Shown here: positions 25,980 to 38,039 of the stretch, piece after piece | Position numbering within the stretch: position 1 is the first letter of the stretch | Layout of the letters: every line of letters begins with the position of its first letter | Assembly: GCF_000005505.3 (NCBI RefSeq) | Contig: NC_016133.3 | Coordinates: 49,999,237 to 50,063,236, forward strand | Length of the DNA: 64,000 nucleotides | Direction of reading: 5' to 3' | Source of the DNA: Brachypodium distachyon | Taxonomy: Eukaryota > Streptophyta > Magnoliopsida > Poales > Poaceae | Notes under the pieces: model-generated | Databases searched by the model: none | Seen by the model: only the letters and a program-made list of their open reading frames with translations | What the model was told of the DNA's origin: nothing | Program-made: the position numbers and the translations under genes

Positions 25980-26682
25980 ACATCCCATTTGATCTGGGCC
26001 TATGTGCCCGGACCTGTGCGGTGGCGGTCGGGAACTAGTCTCTACGGGTTTGGAGCTCTTCGGTGCAGGGCCTTGTGATGCGAGGCTCTAGGTGTGTCGC
26101 CGGCCTCTTGCGCAGTGTTGCACCGGCAGGTTCGGGCGTGGGTGGTGGCTCTCCTCCGATGATGACGACTACTGATTGTGCAGTGCGGGTTGTACTTGCG
26201 GCAGTCTGGTGGTGGTGCTCGCGGTGCTTCGGGCGAAAGCTTTGCACGGTCTCTGTCTGTGCCGACGGCGGCGACGCTTTCAAGCGTCGCTCTCTTCCTT
26301 GGTGGCGTCGTCATGAAGCCCTGGCATTCTTGTACCCCTTGGAGACATCACTCCGGGCGAAAGACCAAATCCAACGGCGTTGGTTTGCTCGACGAAGGCA
26401 TTTTTAGCGTTGTTTACCTCCTGGAAGGCGTCGAGTTTGGGGTTTTATCTTTTTGCCGGCTAGACTGGTCTGACCGTGCTCCGACCTACTCGTGTTTGCT
26501 AGGTTTTGTGGCATGTGTTGGTTTTCGTTCGGTTTCTCCTTAATTAATCGTGCTCTGTATGGTTTTTTGGTCCGGTTTTCCTCATAAGCTGGATCACCTT
26601 TCCCTTAGTTGGATTCTTTCGGTCACGTCTTTGACAATGAATAACCCCCGATGGTTATTTCGTTAAAAAAAAGAAAAGAAAT
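25980..26682 (+). mobile_element. LINE 3'-UTR tail with poly(A)
   Basis: A GC-rich, non-coding block with many CGGCG/CGTCG motifs ends in cccccgatggttatttcgttaaaaaaaa, the form of grass LINE 3' ends with a short A-rich tail. The frames inside it (for example 26063-26407) are random. The 5' boundary is approximate and no ORF remains. Confidence 0.55.
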
Positions 26683-29600
26683 TTTCTTTAAATAAAAAAC
26701 TAGTTGAAATAGATTAGCGTTTGGCCCAGTAGGTTAAAATAATAACATCATACATCTGTCGTGAATATTTTTCCCTATAATACAACCTTTTATAGATCTG
26801 TTTCATAATATATATTTTTGACGATCAGTTTAATAAATATTGACTACACACTAAATGTCAAAGACGTTTGCTTTCAGTTTCTCTCCGCAAAACGCAAAAA
26901 GACCCGATAAAACACTAGCAAAAATAATTTGACGGAAAAACACCAGCAAAATAAATCTCGTTAATACTAGTAATGGACTACGATGTTGTTTTTGAGCCGG
27001 CCTCACGAATGCTCAGTCATTTCGGTGTGGTTGTCAGTGAAGCAGGGCTCGATGAATGTCAAGGAAACTCCAGCTTGCATGATTGTATCTATGTCCCCAG
27101 CAAAGCTGAAGTACCCCTTTTACCTGCATGGTTTCCGTCCAGTCGTCCTTGCTAATGGCTGCAGAGGAGGTTCTACGACCAAACGAACGCCCTGCTGGGC
27201 TGATGATGCTTGCGATTTGTCAAAAGCACGAGCCTTTATTTGGGAGACGAAAGAGGATAAAGGCACACGGGAGAGGATTAGTTGAGTTGTAACGTCATCA
27301 TAGTAGGTGCAAGTGCACATTATGATTGACACTATGATAGTGGTCCTCGAGTACTCATCGAAAGAGTGGACGCATAAGAGCTGGAGCGTGCAGGGTACGA
27401 GTGGTATATGATACGACCGTGCAGATGCCGTGTACCCGGAACCCGATTGGGTTCAAATCCTTGCACTTGCATTTCGAAAAAAAAAAAATCCTTGCACTTG
27501 CAGCCTTACTACGGCTACGCGTTGTGATGATAATGTGGTGATGATGCTTTACCTAACTATACTCTGACATGGTGCTTGCTTTGCGAATTGGGATATTATT
27601 GTATTATCGTTGTGCTAAATTAGCAGGAGCTTTTTGGGATCTCTCAATCCATGCTGGTGATGCGTACCGCCTACCGGTATTGAAACGATTCCCTGTAAGT
27701 CTGTACCGGTACCATCGCATTGGTGTTCTCTAACGGGAAAATCTACAGTAGATGGAAAGGGGCTATACCGGAAAGAGCGACTATCGTGTGCAGCGCAGAT
27801 TTTGGCAAGGCAATCGATCAAAACCTGGTGAACGAGAGTGGCCACAACAGGGTCGCAAAAAATGGAGATTGATTGAGAGCATAGGTGGCCAACGGGCCGG
27901 CCCAGGCCCAGCCTGGCCCATGGATTAACGGGCTGGGTACGGCCCACAGACGCTTGCCCGTTTATAAATGGGGCGTGCCGGCCTGCTCCCGGGAATTTCA
28001 GGCCCAGGCATAGTTCAGTTGTTTTGTACTTTTTTTCGGTTATATGAACCGGCACACCGATTTTCTTGACAAACAGCTGCAACAAGCCATTTATTGCCAA
28101 CAGAGAGTCGACAGAGTTGACTCAAAGAATACACGTTTGTTTTTTTTACATCGCATATTGTTGATGCGAGTATCTTGTTTTGGGTTACGGTACATGTTGT
28201 TCATGCATGTCATGACTGCAACACACTTAAGACTGGAAAGAGACGTTAGGCTTACAGTCCTCCGAAAATAATTCGGTGCAAGAGGCCCGTTCAGTACTTG
28301 CGATGTCACCAAACTGAAGGTGTTCATTCTGTCATTACGTGGGAGCGGGATACAAAATGTGGATGCTTGTGTACGTACTATACTACTCGCTTGTGTACGT
28401 ACTATACTACTCCAGTTAACTTTGTAGCTTTAATTCCTACGCATCCACGTAATTCCTCTTGCCATCCCTGTAGGGTTATCAAGGACATTGATAAGTTCTG
28501 ACAATGTCCAGAACATTCAAGGTCAGCGGGCAAATTTTGTGAAGCACCACAGACCTTGGTGATCTCGGAGTGCTTAATCTCCCACTTTCCATGAGAGGCT
28601 TACGCTTAGGTTGCCTTGGCTGCATTGACGAACCTGACAAAAGTGTGGCTAGGAGCTAACAAAAGTGTGACGAGATTTAGACTTTTTCTATGCATTCACG
28701 TCCATTACTAGTGCCGATGAGTTGAAAGCGCCTTCCAGGGATTCACCTTGGCTGCAGGGAGGTCGGCCAAAGGATATTCTCTCTAATCTATGAAATTTCT
28801 AGAAAGAAAAGATGGACGCAAGCTTTGCACCATGGCGCACGAATTAGGCAGGTTGACATGAGAGCAAGCTTAAGTGTGATGCACATGCATCCAGGAATTT
28901 GTGGGGTATCCAGTTGAGTCGGATCCATTTGGATGTGGTGTCCCTGACACAATTATTTAGAATATCGTCTCATCCGAAAATTATTCTTATTTGATGGCTT
29001 ACCATGCCCACTTCGCTAGAGCTACGAGATCTAAAATATGTCGTGTGGTGTGGTCTCCGCCAAAATGCAATTTTTTTAAATAAAGTCTGGACGACTGACC
29101 GTTTAGAGCGGCGTGGATGGCCAAGTTGTGGCCTTTTGCCCGCTTTGTGAGCAAGTCCAAAGTCGACGAATCAACTTCTTATAAAGTGCAGATTTTCCAT
29201 CCGACTGTAAGCCATGGTGTTAAATTGTCTCGGTCTCACCTTCATCGTTCCCTCGAAGTGGGCTAAGGAGACCTTGGTCAAAAGTTGATGGACTAAAATG
29301 AGCAGCCAATCAAAAGGTTTGGCTTCCATAACAATGTTTGTGTCATGAGAGATTTGGAATGAGAAGAATGTCCGCACTTTCGTGGACACTCGACATTGTC
29401 CTCGATTATACTACTCCCTCCGATACAAAATACTTGTCGCGGCTTGGTCTAGAGACGCATGTATCTACACACTGAAAAGTTCTAGACAAAACTTGATGCT
29501 GCAAACTAGGTGATCGCAGACACAAACCGGTTGAGTTCTTTGATGTCGTGAGATTAAGTTTCTTTTTGGCGCGTCGCTTGCCGTGTTTTTCTTTGGTTTT

Positions 29601-30004
29601 GATCGTTTATGTAGTCGGTTGTACTCCTACTCTTATTCTCTTGTCTCCATTTTGAAAAATAATAACAATCCTAGTGCATAAATTCGGAAAATTTACCCCC
29701 ACCCCCACACCCAAACGGCAAGCAAGACAGCCGAGAAGCAAAACAGGTTTCCCCCCACCGTGCGAGTGCTAAATACCGGTGCTGATCGTGCAAACTTCTG
29801 TTCTTTCCTGAACATAAACGCTCTGCTTTGGTTGTTGGGCACATGATCCAAGGCGGGCGGAGGTACCTGTCTGTGCTGCTATCCATCAACCAACAGCCTC
29901 TCTTCTGCGCATTTGCAAGGGACAAGGGTGGCCTTGCTATATGGTCTGCACCTTCAGCTTGGTTCAGTTCAATGCAGGTTGCTGGCCGAGCCAGGCCGGC
30001 CGGG
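26683..30004. other. Intergenic with repeat scraps
   Basis: No gene is supported. A truncated Stowaway-type end lies at about 29414-29500 (ctccctccgatacaaaatac). At 27450-27460 ggttcaaatcc resembles a pol III box B but has no partner. A GGCCCAGGC-rich patch occurs at about 27893-28010. A tandem pair of 'gcttgtgtacgtactatact' lies at about 28367-28410. Confidence 0.45.
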
Positions 30005-30010
30005 TATAAA
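30005..30010 (+). promoter_or_regulatory. TATA box of the GDSL gene
   Basis: tataaa sits in a gggTATAAAgcac context, 113 bp before the ATG at 30123, a normal distance for a plant core promoter with a short 5' UTR. Confidence 0.55.
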
Positions 30011-30122
30011 GCACACGCTCTCACCGTCTCTCCCTCTAATGTCCATCTCCCAGTAACTGCTTGCCTACGTAGCCACTTTAGCACCTACAAGTCGCTCTCT
30101 TAATAAGCATCTCTTAGTGCTG

Positions 30123-32263
30123 ATGGACGCGGCTCTCGTTCCTCTCCTCGTCTCTCTCGTCCTGACCGTGGCGGCTGCCCCGGCGGCATCCGCGGCGCCG
30201 CGGGTCTTCTTCGTCTTTGGCGACTCCCTCGTCGACAATGGCAACAACAACTACCTCCTCACCACGGCGCGCGCCGACGCGCCTCCCTACGGCATCGACT
30301 TCCCGTCGCACCGCGCCACGGGCTGCTTCTCCAACGGGCTCAACATCCCTGACATCATCAGTAATGCATGCATTGCCTTCAACGGGTTCAGTATGCCACA
30401 TTGCCACGTTCATATTTCTGAGTTCTGACGCTGGCCGTCATCAAAATTGCTTGATCAGGTGAGCACCTCGGGGCGGAGCCTGCATTGCCGTACCTGAGCC
30501 CCAGGCTCCGGGGCGCGAAGCTGCTTGTGGGCGCCAACTTCGCGTCGGCCGGCGTCGGGATCCTCGACGACACGGGAGTGCAGTTTGTACGAGAATGCCG
30601 CCTCAGCACGCTCGATTTATTAGAGATCATCTTGCTTTATATCCAAACTTTGACGATAAATCTAATTTGCGATCGACCTGTGCGCATGATCGATCGGGCA
30701 GGTGAACATAATCAGGATAGGCGACCAGCTGCGTTACTTCGGGGAGTACCAGCGCAAGCTAAGGGCTCTCGTGGGCGAGGAGCGAGCGGCGAGGCTCGTG
30801 AAAGGGGCTCTCGTGCTCATCACGCTGGGAGGCGACGACTTCGTGAACAATTACTACCTGGTGCCCATGTCCTTTCGATCTCGCCAGTACTCGCTGCCGG
30901 AATACGTCCGGTTCATCGCCTCCGAGTACCGCAAAATCTTCGCGGTAAGTGTCTTTGCTTACTGATTTACAGCTGAAGTTTTTCTTTTACTACGTAGTAT
31001 TCCCCCTGTCTCTGTGTGTGTGTAGGATTCGATAAGAATTAGAGCGTACATTCAGGCGATAGCTCCTCGATGTAAAACTGCAAACTGACAAGGCCACCAT
31101 CAGTATCTAGAAGGAGACAGCGATGGTCCTTTGGTTCGTGCACAGTACAATGGAAAGTGCAGACTTGTTGCTCTAGATCTAGATGTAACCTGACATGACC
31201 AATTTGTGCAAAAAGAAGGTAAATCTCTGCATAAACGGACGACTTCACTGCAGCCACTAGGCCGATTGCAGTCCGAAATCCAGCAACTGGTCATGAATTT
31301 AGATATTCGAGCACATACAAAATTAGACCAACTGGCAGCACTTCATGACTCACCAGTACGCGGCCACCACCGCAAAACCAGTCAAATCAACTTGCAGCAT
31401 AGTCATAAAAACCGTGTCTCGTCTCCACGCACCTTTTGCCTCAAGCTGTAAAGTTTAAGCATAAATGGAGCCAGCTAGGTGTAACTGTAACGGTACACCG
31501 TGCAGGGTAAAAGACAAGCGTACCACACACATGGCGACCGATGATGGTAGCTGCAGAATTCACTCCGGCCTGAGTACTCCTGGCACGCTGCAGCAGCATG
31601 CATGCATGTGCACTTGTGCAGCGGCAACAACTTGAACGAATCCATTTTCATCTCACTCGCGCCGTGATGCATGCAGAGGCTGTACAAGCTGGGGGCCCGG
31701 CGCGTGATCGTGACGGGGACGGGGCCGCTGGGGTGCGTCCCGGCGGAGCTTGCCCAGCACAGCCGCAACGGGGAGTGGCGCGGCGGAGCTGAACCGCGCC
31801 GTGGACCTCTTCAACCCGCAGCTGGTGAGCATGGTGCGCGCCCTCAACCGCGACATCGGCGCCGGGGACGTCTTCGTCACCGCCAACACCTACCGCGCCA
31901 ACTTCGACTACCTCGCCAACCCGCGCAACTACGATACATACTCGCGGGTGTTTTGAGCTGATCATTACACAATTTGGTTTGGTACGTGTTTGATGTTTCA
32001 TTTGTGTGCGTGCAGGGTTTACGAACGTGAAGGCGGCGTGCTGCGGGCAAGGGCCGTACAACGGGATCGGGCTGTGCACGGCGGCGTCCAACGTGTGCGC
32101 GGACAGGGAGGCGTTCGCGTTCTGGGACGCGTTCCCCCCGACGGAGCGGGCCAACCGCATCATCGTCGGGCAGTTCATGCATGGGTCCGCCGACTACATG
32201 CACCCCATGAACCTCAGCACCATTCTCGCCATGGACGGCGACGACCACCAGGACCGGCTTTGA
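30123..32263 (+). pseudogene. GDSL esterase/lipase gene, probably inactive
   Basis: The plan is that of a secreted plant GDSL lipase: signal peptide (about 1-25), block [16 protein letters not shown] with nucleophile Ser35, block [13 protein letters not shown], block [13 protein letters not shown], then the [13 protein letters not shown] and CCGQGPYNG motifs, ending [12 protein letters not shown]. Exons: 30123-30360, 30459-30586, 30702-30944, 31677-about 31933, 32016-32263. Three faults are seen. One extra G at about 31776-31778 shifts frame after RNGE. The exon 4 donor expected at 31934-31935 reads AT, not GT, and the phase cannot be mended by the next GT. In block V, WDAFPPTE has Pro (32135-32137) where the family has the catalytic His of D-x-x-H. 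Such enzymes act on cuticle or cell-wall lipid esters. The reading frame is otherwise well preserved, so the loss looks recent. Confidence 0.85.
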
Positions 32264-32269
32264 TTAATT

Positions 32270-34096
32270 AATCCGTTAGAGTAGCTAGCTTGGCTGAATG
32301 GCTGATCGATCAAGGAGTTTGAACGTTGTAGTTACTGTTCCGTTCGGAGTATGATAGCCTCTGTCGATACTCGATCGGTCTGCGTCACAGGACAATTTGT
32401 TGAGTTTCGCGGCTTTAGATCCACACTGAAACAGCGACAAGTATTTAGGAACAGAGAGAGCAGTATTAATACTAGATTGATTTAAGTTTTTTTCTTAAAA
32501 ATTAAACGATTGAAAAATAGCCACACCCATACTAGTTGGCTGAGTGGAAAGGAAACAGGGAACGGAGGTTAGAGTTTACATGGTGATTTTTCAAGGACAA
32601 AAGAGGGAATGAGAAAAATGGGCTGGGCGAACGATCTTTTTACCGGCGTTGAAGATTTAGCACCTTGCCAAACATAATTAAAGCACACCGATTTTGTTGG
32701 AAACTACCACCGGGCATGAAGCTAGCTAGGATCACAACCTTCTGCCCAGGAGCCAAGGCACTTTAGCAGCATACCGCGTGCAAACCTGACCACTTCACAC
32801 ACAATCAGTGGCAAAAAATACATATGGTCATTCCTGAGAAGGACATTGTATTCCAAGTTTTGCACACACTATCTATCTGGCATTCCAATTAACACAGCGT
32901 GCATTATGCATCACTTATACAAGAGGACCATATTTGGACACCCACCCTTGCTGATTTTGGTCAGGTGTCACCTTCTTGTTTATGTACATTATTAATCTCA
33001 AGGACCATACATATGAGCATTAACGAAATGTATACATGCAGACGTACGTGCAGCCAAATGCATCTACTTGGTCTTCCCATGGCCTCATATGATGCGACGG
33101 ACGTACTGCTCTGGCTGGCTGTCGTCCATGGCGTTCACTTGGACGTGAGGTCGCCAGGTTTATCTGGTCTGTCGTTTGGATAAGGTGATTGCAGGTCCTT
33201 GCTTTCTCAACTTGCATGCATTTAACTGAATGATCGAAACAGGACGGGTGGATCAAGATCAAGAAAAGGACGCAAGAATATTAACTTGCGATTTTGTCAC
33301 TTCCTACACAAATACATTTAAATTTAGTTTAGCATTGTGCGGAGAGTCAGTATTGTGGATATAAAATTTGATTACTTTTATGAAAGAAACAAGTGGAGTT
33401 CCTTGCAATCCATTCCTCTTCAGTCATTCAGATTTTTGTTAATTTTACCAGCGCAGTGCAAATTACCTAACATTTTTAACTGCTTAGTACTAAATTCAGA
33501 CGAGACTAAGACTAGGACTTGACCAAGAGCCTGCTGATTTTCACATGCTGTAAATCAGGCGAGAGGTGAGAACAGACGATGATATTACTTCCTTCCACAC
33601 GTGCTATCCAGGACAAGTACTGAATCGATGTCGACTTTGTTCAAATCGTGCATTTTTGGCTGATAGAACCTCTAGAGCCACCGTGCCACCCAGAGCGGGG
33701 GATACCGGCCGGCCGAAGAGCTGTCAATTCATTCATTATTCATGGTGCTCAACGGTGCTGGTAGCATGGTCATATCCCCTTAGGACGTTGTATATAGAAA
33801 TGTAATGGAGAATCGCACTGTGATCGAGATTAACTGATAGTCTTCTGTATAATTGAAGAATTCAAAGAAACTTATTTTAAATCATCAGCCTCCAGACGAG
33901 TGCACGAATTGAAAACTGTCCCAACAACCGAACATTGACCAGCTATTTCCTGAGAAAGGGTACCTGATCAGACATTCGCCGGCGGGATCATGCCAAAGAC
34001 TCCTAACTACCCAAAGAAGATGGACCTTTTACCAGACAATCGGTGAGTTGGTATAAGTTATTCACTTAAAAAAGGCATGCGAGGCAAAATGATAAG
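32270..34096. other. Intergenic upstream of PAL
   Basis: No gene is seen. About 32478-32530 matches the AT-rich repeat near 3.35 kb. At 32420-32465 a 'gcgacaagtatttaggaacagagagag' stretch is a degraded Stowaway end. The rest is unremarkable. Confidence 0.45.
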
Positions 34097-34154
34097 ATGG
34101 CTGGAACTAAGAAAACAAAGAGCGAGACCAAAGACCAAGCAGATCCGCGGAGTC

Positions 34155-34181
34155 ACCAACCCTCAATGCCAAGCACCAACC
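34155..34181 (+). promoter_or_regulatory. Two AC-II elements of the PAL promoter
   Basis: ACCAACC occurs at 34155-34161 and 34175-34181, spaced 20 bp, about 195 bp upstream of the TATA box. AC elements are known binding sites for R2R3-MYB factors that drive lignin and phenylpropanoid genes. The match is exact; function here is inferred from position. Confidence 0.6.
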
Positions 34182-34367
34182 ACAGCCCGCGCGACCGAGG
34201 CACCGAGCAATACCTATCACGAAGTTTCCACGCCGCTGGCCAACTAACCTCAGAAAATAATACCCATTTGCACACGCAACACTCGTGCTGCCTGGCCTTG
34301 GTGGTCTGGTCACCTCACCACACCTCGTCGTCTTGCACCTTCCCCTCCCAAACAGCAAGCGCGGTCC

Positions 34368-34377
34368 CTATTTAAAC
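34368..34377 (+). promoter_or_regulatory. TATA box of PAL
   Basis: ctatttaaac is a plant TATA box of the TATTTAA type. It lies about 175 bp upstream of the PAL ATG and is preceded by a C-rich promoter segment. Confidence 0.65.
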
Positions 34378-34549
34378 CCAGCCTCCCCATCCATTCTCCC
34401 CAAGAAGAGCTGCAACATCTAAGTCATACTAGCTCTTCAATCTGCACAACGGCACAAGCCTCTGTAGTGCAGAGAACCAATACATTCCATACTCGCCACA
34501 TTCTTCAGCATAGTGCTTCAGTTAATTGCTCTCTCTGCAGCTGCGTGCA

Positions 34550-36688
34550 ATGGAGTGCGAGAACGGCCAATTTGCTGCCAATGGCACTGGTCTCTGCATG
34601 GCGACGCCAAGCGCTGACCCACTTAACTGGGGAAAGGCGGCGGAGGAGCTGACGGGAAGCCACTTGGATGAGGTGAAGAGGATGGTGGCGGAGTACCGCA
34701 AACCTGTGGTGACGATCGAGGGCGCCACCTTGAGCATCGCCAAGGTTGCGGCGGTGGCCGCAGCTGGCGAGGCGAAGGTGGAGCTCGATGAGTCAGCTCG
34801 TGAGCGCATCAAGGCCAGCAGCGACTGGGTCATGAATAGCATGATGAATGGCACCGACAGCTACGGTGTCACCACCGGTTTCGGTGCCACATCCCACCGG
34901 AGAACCAAAGAGGGTGGCGCTCTCCAAAGAGAGCTCATCAGATTCCTCAACGCCGGTGCGTTTGGCACTGGCTCCGATGGCCATGTTCTGCCAGCTGGGG
35001 CAACACGTGCTGCAATGCTTGTCCGCATCAATACTCTCCTTCAAGGATACTCTGGCATCCGGTTCGAGATCCTTGAGGCCATTGCCAAGTTGCTCAATGC
35101 CAATGTCACACCGTGCCTGCCACTCCGGGGCACAATCACCGCATCGGGTGACCTGGTCCCGCTTTCTTATATTGCTGGTCTCGTCACCGGTCGGGAGAAC
35201 TCCGTGGCAGTTACACCAGACGGCAGGAAGGTGAATGCCGCTGAGGCGTTTAAGCTAGCTGGCATCCATGGCGGCTTCTTCGAGCTGCAGCCCAAAGAAG
35301 GTCTTGCCATGGTGAATGGCACAGCTGTGGGCTCTGGTCTTGCATCGACTGTGCTCTTTGAGGCAAACATTCTTGCTGTTCTTGCCGAGGTGATTTCTGC
35401 AGTGTTCTGCGAGGTTATGAATGGCAAGCCGGAGTTCACCGACCATCTGACCCACAAGCTCAAGCACCATCCCGGACAAATAGAGGCTGCTGCTATCATG
35501 GAGCACATCTTGGAGGGAAGCTCCTACATGAAGCTTGCGAAGAAGCTTGGTGATCTCGACCCACTGATGAAGCCAAAGCAAGATCGGTATGCACTCCGCA
35601 CTTCCCCTCAGTGGCTCGGCCCGCAAATCGAGGTTATTCGTGCTGCGACCAAGTCAATTGAGCGTGAGATCAACTCCGTCAATGACAACCCACTCATTGA
35701 CGTCTCCCGCGGCAAGGCGATTCATGGTGGAAACTTCCAAGGTACACCCATTGGTGTGTCCATGGACAACACCCGCCTCGCTCTTGCTGCCATCGGCAAG
35801 CTCATGTTCGCTCAGTTCTCGGAGCTTGTGAATGACTTCTACAACAACGGTCTACCATCCAACTTGTCTGGCAGTCGCAACCCAAGCTTGGACTATGGCT
35901 TCAAGGGCGCCGAGATTGCTATGGCCTCTTACTGCTCTGAGCTGCAGTTTTTGGGTAACCCGGTGACCAACCATGTCCAGAGCGCCGAGCAGCACAACCA
36001 GGACGTGAACTCTCTTGGTCTCATCTCCTCAAGGAAGACCGCCGAGGCTGTAGAAATCCTCAAGCTTATGTCCTCAACATTCTTGGTTGCCCTCTGCCAG
36101 GCCATTGATCTCCGTCATATCGAGGAGAATGTCAAGATTGCCGTCAAGAGCTGTGTGATGACAGTGGCCAAGAAGACTTTGAGCACCAATTCCACCGGTG
36201 GTCTTCACGTTGCTCGCTTCTGCGAGAAAGACCTGCTCCAAGAGATTGAGCGTGAGGCGGTGTTCGCGTATGCCGATGATCCCTGCAGCGCCAACTATCC
36301 ACTCATGAAGAAGCTACGTAGTGTGCTCGTGGAGCGCGCCCTATCCAACGGCATGGCTGAATTCAATGCAGAGACCTCTGTGTTCGCCAAGGTTGCTCAG
36401 TTTGAGGAGGAGCTGCGCACAGTGCTGCCTAAGGCGGTTGAGGCCGCACGTGCCGCTGTGGAGAGTGGCACGGCTGCAACACCCAACAGAATCAAGGAGT
36501 GTCGCTCATACCCTCTGTACCGGTTTGTTCGTGAGGAGCTTGGAACTGCATACCTGACTGGCGAGAAGACACGATCACCCGGAGAGGAGCTGAACAAGGT
36601 GCTTGTGGCCATCAACCAAGGAAAGCACATCGATCCTCTGCTCGAGTGCCTCAAGGAGTGGAACGGCGAACCATTGCCCATCTGCTAA
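34550..36688 (+). CDS. PAL: Phenylalanine ammonia-lyase
   Basis: A single open frame of 712 aa covers the full length of plant PAL and has no intron, whereas many plant PALs have one intron near codon 130-140. It converts L-phenylalanine to trans-cinnamate plus ammonia, the entry step to lignin, flavonoids and other phenylpropanoids, as a cytosolic tetramer. The MIO electrophile triad Ala198-Ser199-Gly200 lies in [14 protein letters not shown]. The catalytic Tyr105 is in [10 protein letters not shown], and the lid and active-site motifs [19 protein letters not shown] and NDNPLID are present. Residue 132 is Phe (RFLNAGAFG), the PAL type; grass PTAL enzymes that also use tyrosine have His there. 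The ATG at 34550 gives the family MECENG start; the frame is also open upstream without an ATG. Intact. Confidence 0.98.
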   Translation: MECENGQFAANGTGLCMATPSADPLNWGKAAEELTGSHLDEVKRMVAEYRKPVVTIEGATLSIAKVAAVAAAGEAKVELDESARERIKASSDWVMNSMMNGTDSYGVTTGFGATSHRRTKEGGALQRELIRFLNAGAFGTGSDGHVLPAGATRAAMLVRINTLLQGYSGIRFEILEAIAKLLNANVTPCLPLRGTITASGDLVPLSYIAGLVTGRENSVAVTPDGRKVNAAEAFKLAGIHGGFFELQPKEGLAMVNGTAVGSGLASTVLFEANILAVLAEVISAVFCEVMNGKPEFTDHLTHKLKHHPGQIEAAAIMEHILEGSSYMKLAKKLGDLDPLMKPKQDRYALRTSPQWLGPQIEVIRAATKSIEREINSVNDNPLIDVSRGKAIHGGNFQGTPIGVSMDNTRLALAAIGKLMFAQFSELVNDFYNNGLPSNLSGSRNPSLDYGFKGAEIAMASYCSELQFLGNPVTNHVQSAEQHNQDVNSLGLISSRKTAEAVEILKLMSSTFLVALCQAIDLRHIEENVKIAVKSCVMTVAKKTLSTNSTGGLHVARFCEKDLLQEIEREAVFAYADDPCSANYPLMKKLRSVLVERALSNGMAEFNAETSVFAKVAQFEEELRTVLPKAVEAARAAVESGTAATPNRIKECRSYPLYRFVREELGTAYLTGEKTRSPGEELNKVLVAINQGKHIDPLLECLKEWNGEPLPIC

Positions 36689-38039
36689 ACTGGGAATAGA
36701 AGGAGTGCTTCTGGGTGCTGATTATTTTTCACGTTCTTATGCCAATCGTTCTTTGTTGTAAACCTGTCATGAGCACAGCAGCAAGGCAGGTGCCTAACTG
36801 TAAGTTCCAGAACTGGGATAAATTATACTCTTGCTTTGGCATTCTCGTTGTTTAAAAGCTTTCAGTGTTCAGACCGTCTAGCCGTCCAGGGTCCAGGCAC
36901 ACTGCACTTGGCTATTTGGGTTGCACAGATTCCACTAAACCGTACACTAGTCATCAACCTATACACGCCTGCAAGGGCTAGCTATTTTGCAAAACATATA
37001 AAATAGTTAAGGTAATTCAAGAACATGTGTTTTTTGAGCAAAGTCGGGAGGGGAGGCCCCTACCTAATTTTTCCTAGAAGTGAACCAAATCGGCTCATTC
37101 AGTAACATGTGTTGAATGCTGCATATTCAATTACGTTGGAATTAGGATTAGAGGAAAAACTTGAGCATCTTTCGAAACATTATTTCTAAAAGCATGTGAA
37201 AGTCCTCCTAAGTTGACTACGAACATGACATACCAAAGCTTAACAAAAATAAAGTGGCCCATAATGGGCCAGCCCTTCCATCATAAATTAGTGAAAGATT
37301 ATAATCTAAAACAACCAAGAAGCCTGACAAGAGGTATCTCAGTATATATGAGACTGAAAACTATAACTTAGCCCATTCACATAGCAGTATGTAGGCCCTA
37401 CAATATCTAAAACTAAGCATCTAAACGGTCAAATTAATCTGTAGGTTTTATGACATGTCGGCTCAAAGCCTCCAACACTTCTAGGTAACAAAGATTTTAC
37501 AGTTTCACAGAAGACAAGAAGATGCATAACTCATGCAGCTAAAAGAACAAAGGCACATCAATGTTTTCTTACGGACTGAAAGGCAACTACTCTTATCATG
37601 GATACACGATATACCTCAATTTTATATGCATAATGAAGGCGCCATCTTTGTGGATAGTTCATTCTGTACTTCCATTCCTCCTTTGAACATCTCCTAATAC
37701 TCCTGCAAAATTAAAAAAAATTAAGCACCCACGATCACAAGTAAAGCTCCCAGCAAGTTCAACAAAATGCCAGCAAAGTTCATTTCTATTTACTGGAAGT
37801 AAATGTTCTTCTTGCTCTCAAAACCAGCAATGGGCAATAAAGTGTACTAGGAGGATTTGCAAATGTTTTCTTTTCAGTTTCAAAGAATCACGTAGGCTGA
37901 CAGCATAGCTTAATTTTTGAATCATGGTTGTTAAGACAAAAAGATGAGGCGAAAGACAAAGAGAAGAAAACATAAGCTTGTTCTAACATGCTGACTGGAT
38001 AAAGACTATAATGAAATAACAGAAAAAAGCGATGTTTGA
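36689..38039. other. PAL 3' flank and intergenic
   Basis: The first about 160 bp is probably PAL 3' UTR. The rest is AT-rich with no gene. A 'gtcgggaggggaggcccctacc' type motif near 37045 looks like a degraded transposon end. Confidence 0.4.

Noticed and set aside
26042..26543. Proteins encoded in the 26.0-26.5 kb block
   Set aside because: The sequence fits a LINE 3' UTR ending in poly(A); the frames are unrelated to any family I know and are open on both strands.
26973..27285. Possible gene fragment around 27.0-27.3 kb
   Set aside because: Two overlapping frames give plausible-looking peptides but no family match, splice sites or codon bias that I could support.
27421..27495. Possible tRNA gene or SINE at the box B-like ggttcaaatcc
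   Set aside because: No box A, no acceptor-stem pairing and no anticodon loop can be drawn; it is only a box B-like word followed by an A-run.
29671..30413. Minus-strand frames over the GDSL promoter and exon 1
   Set aside because: They are antisense shadows of the GDSL exon; no splice or start support.
31934..32015. GDSL intron 4 as a genuine AT-AC (U12) intron
   Set aside because: The 5' end ATACATAC does not match the U12 donor ATATCCTT, the intron ends in AG, and the exon upstream is already out of frame.
34550..36688. Bifunctional PTAL instead of PAL
   Set aside because: The selectivity residue is Phe (RFLNAG), not the His found in grass PTAL.
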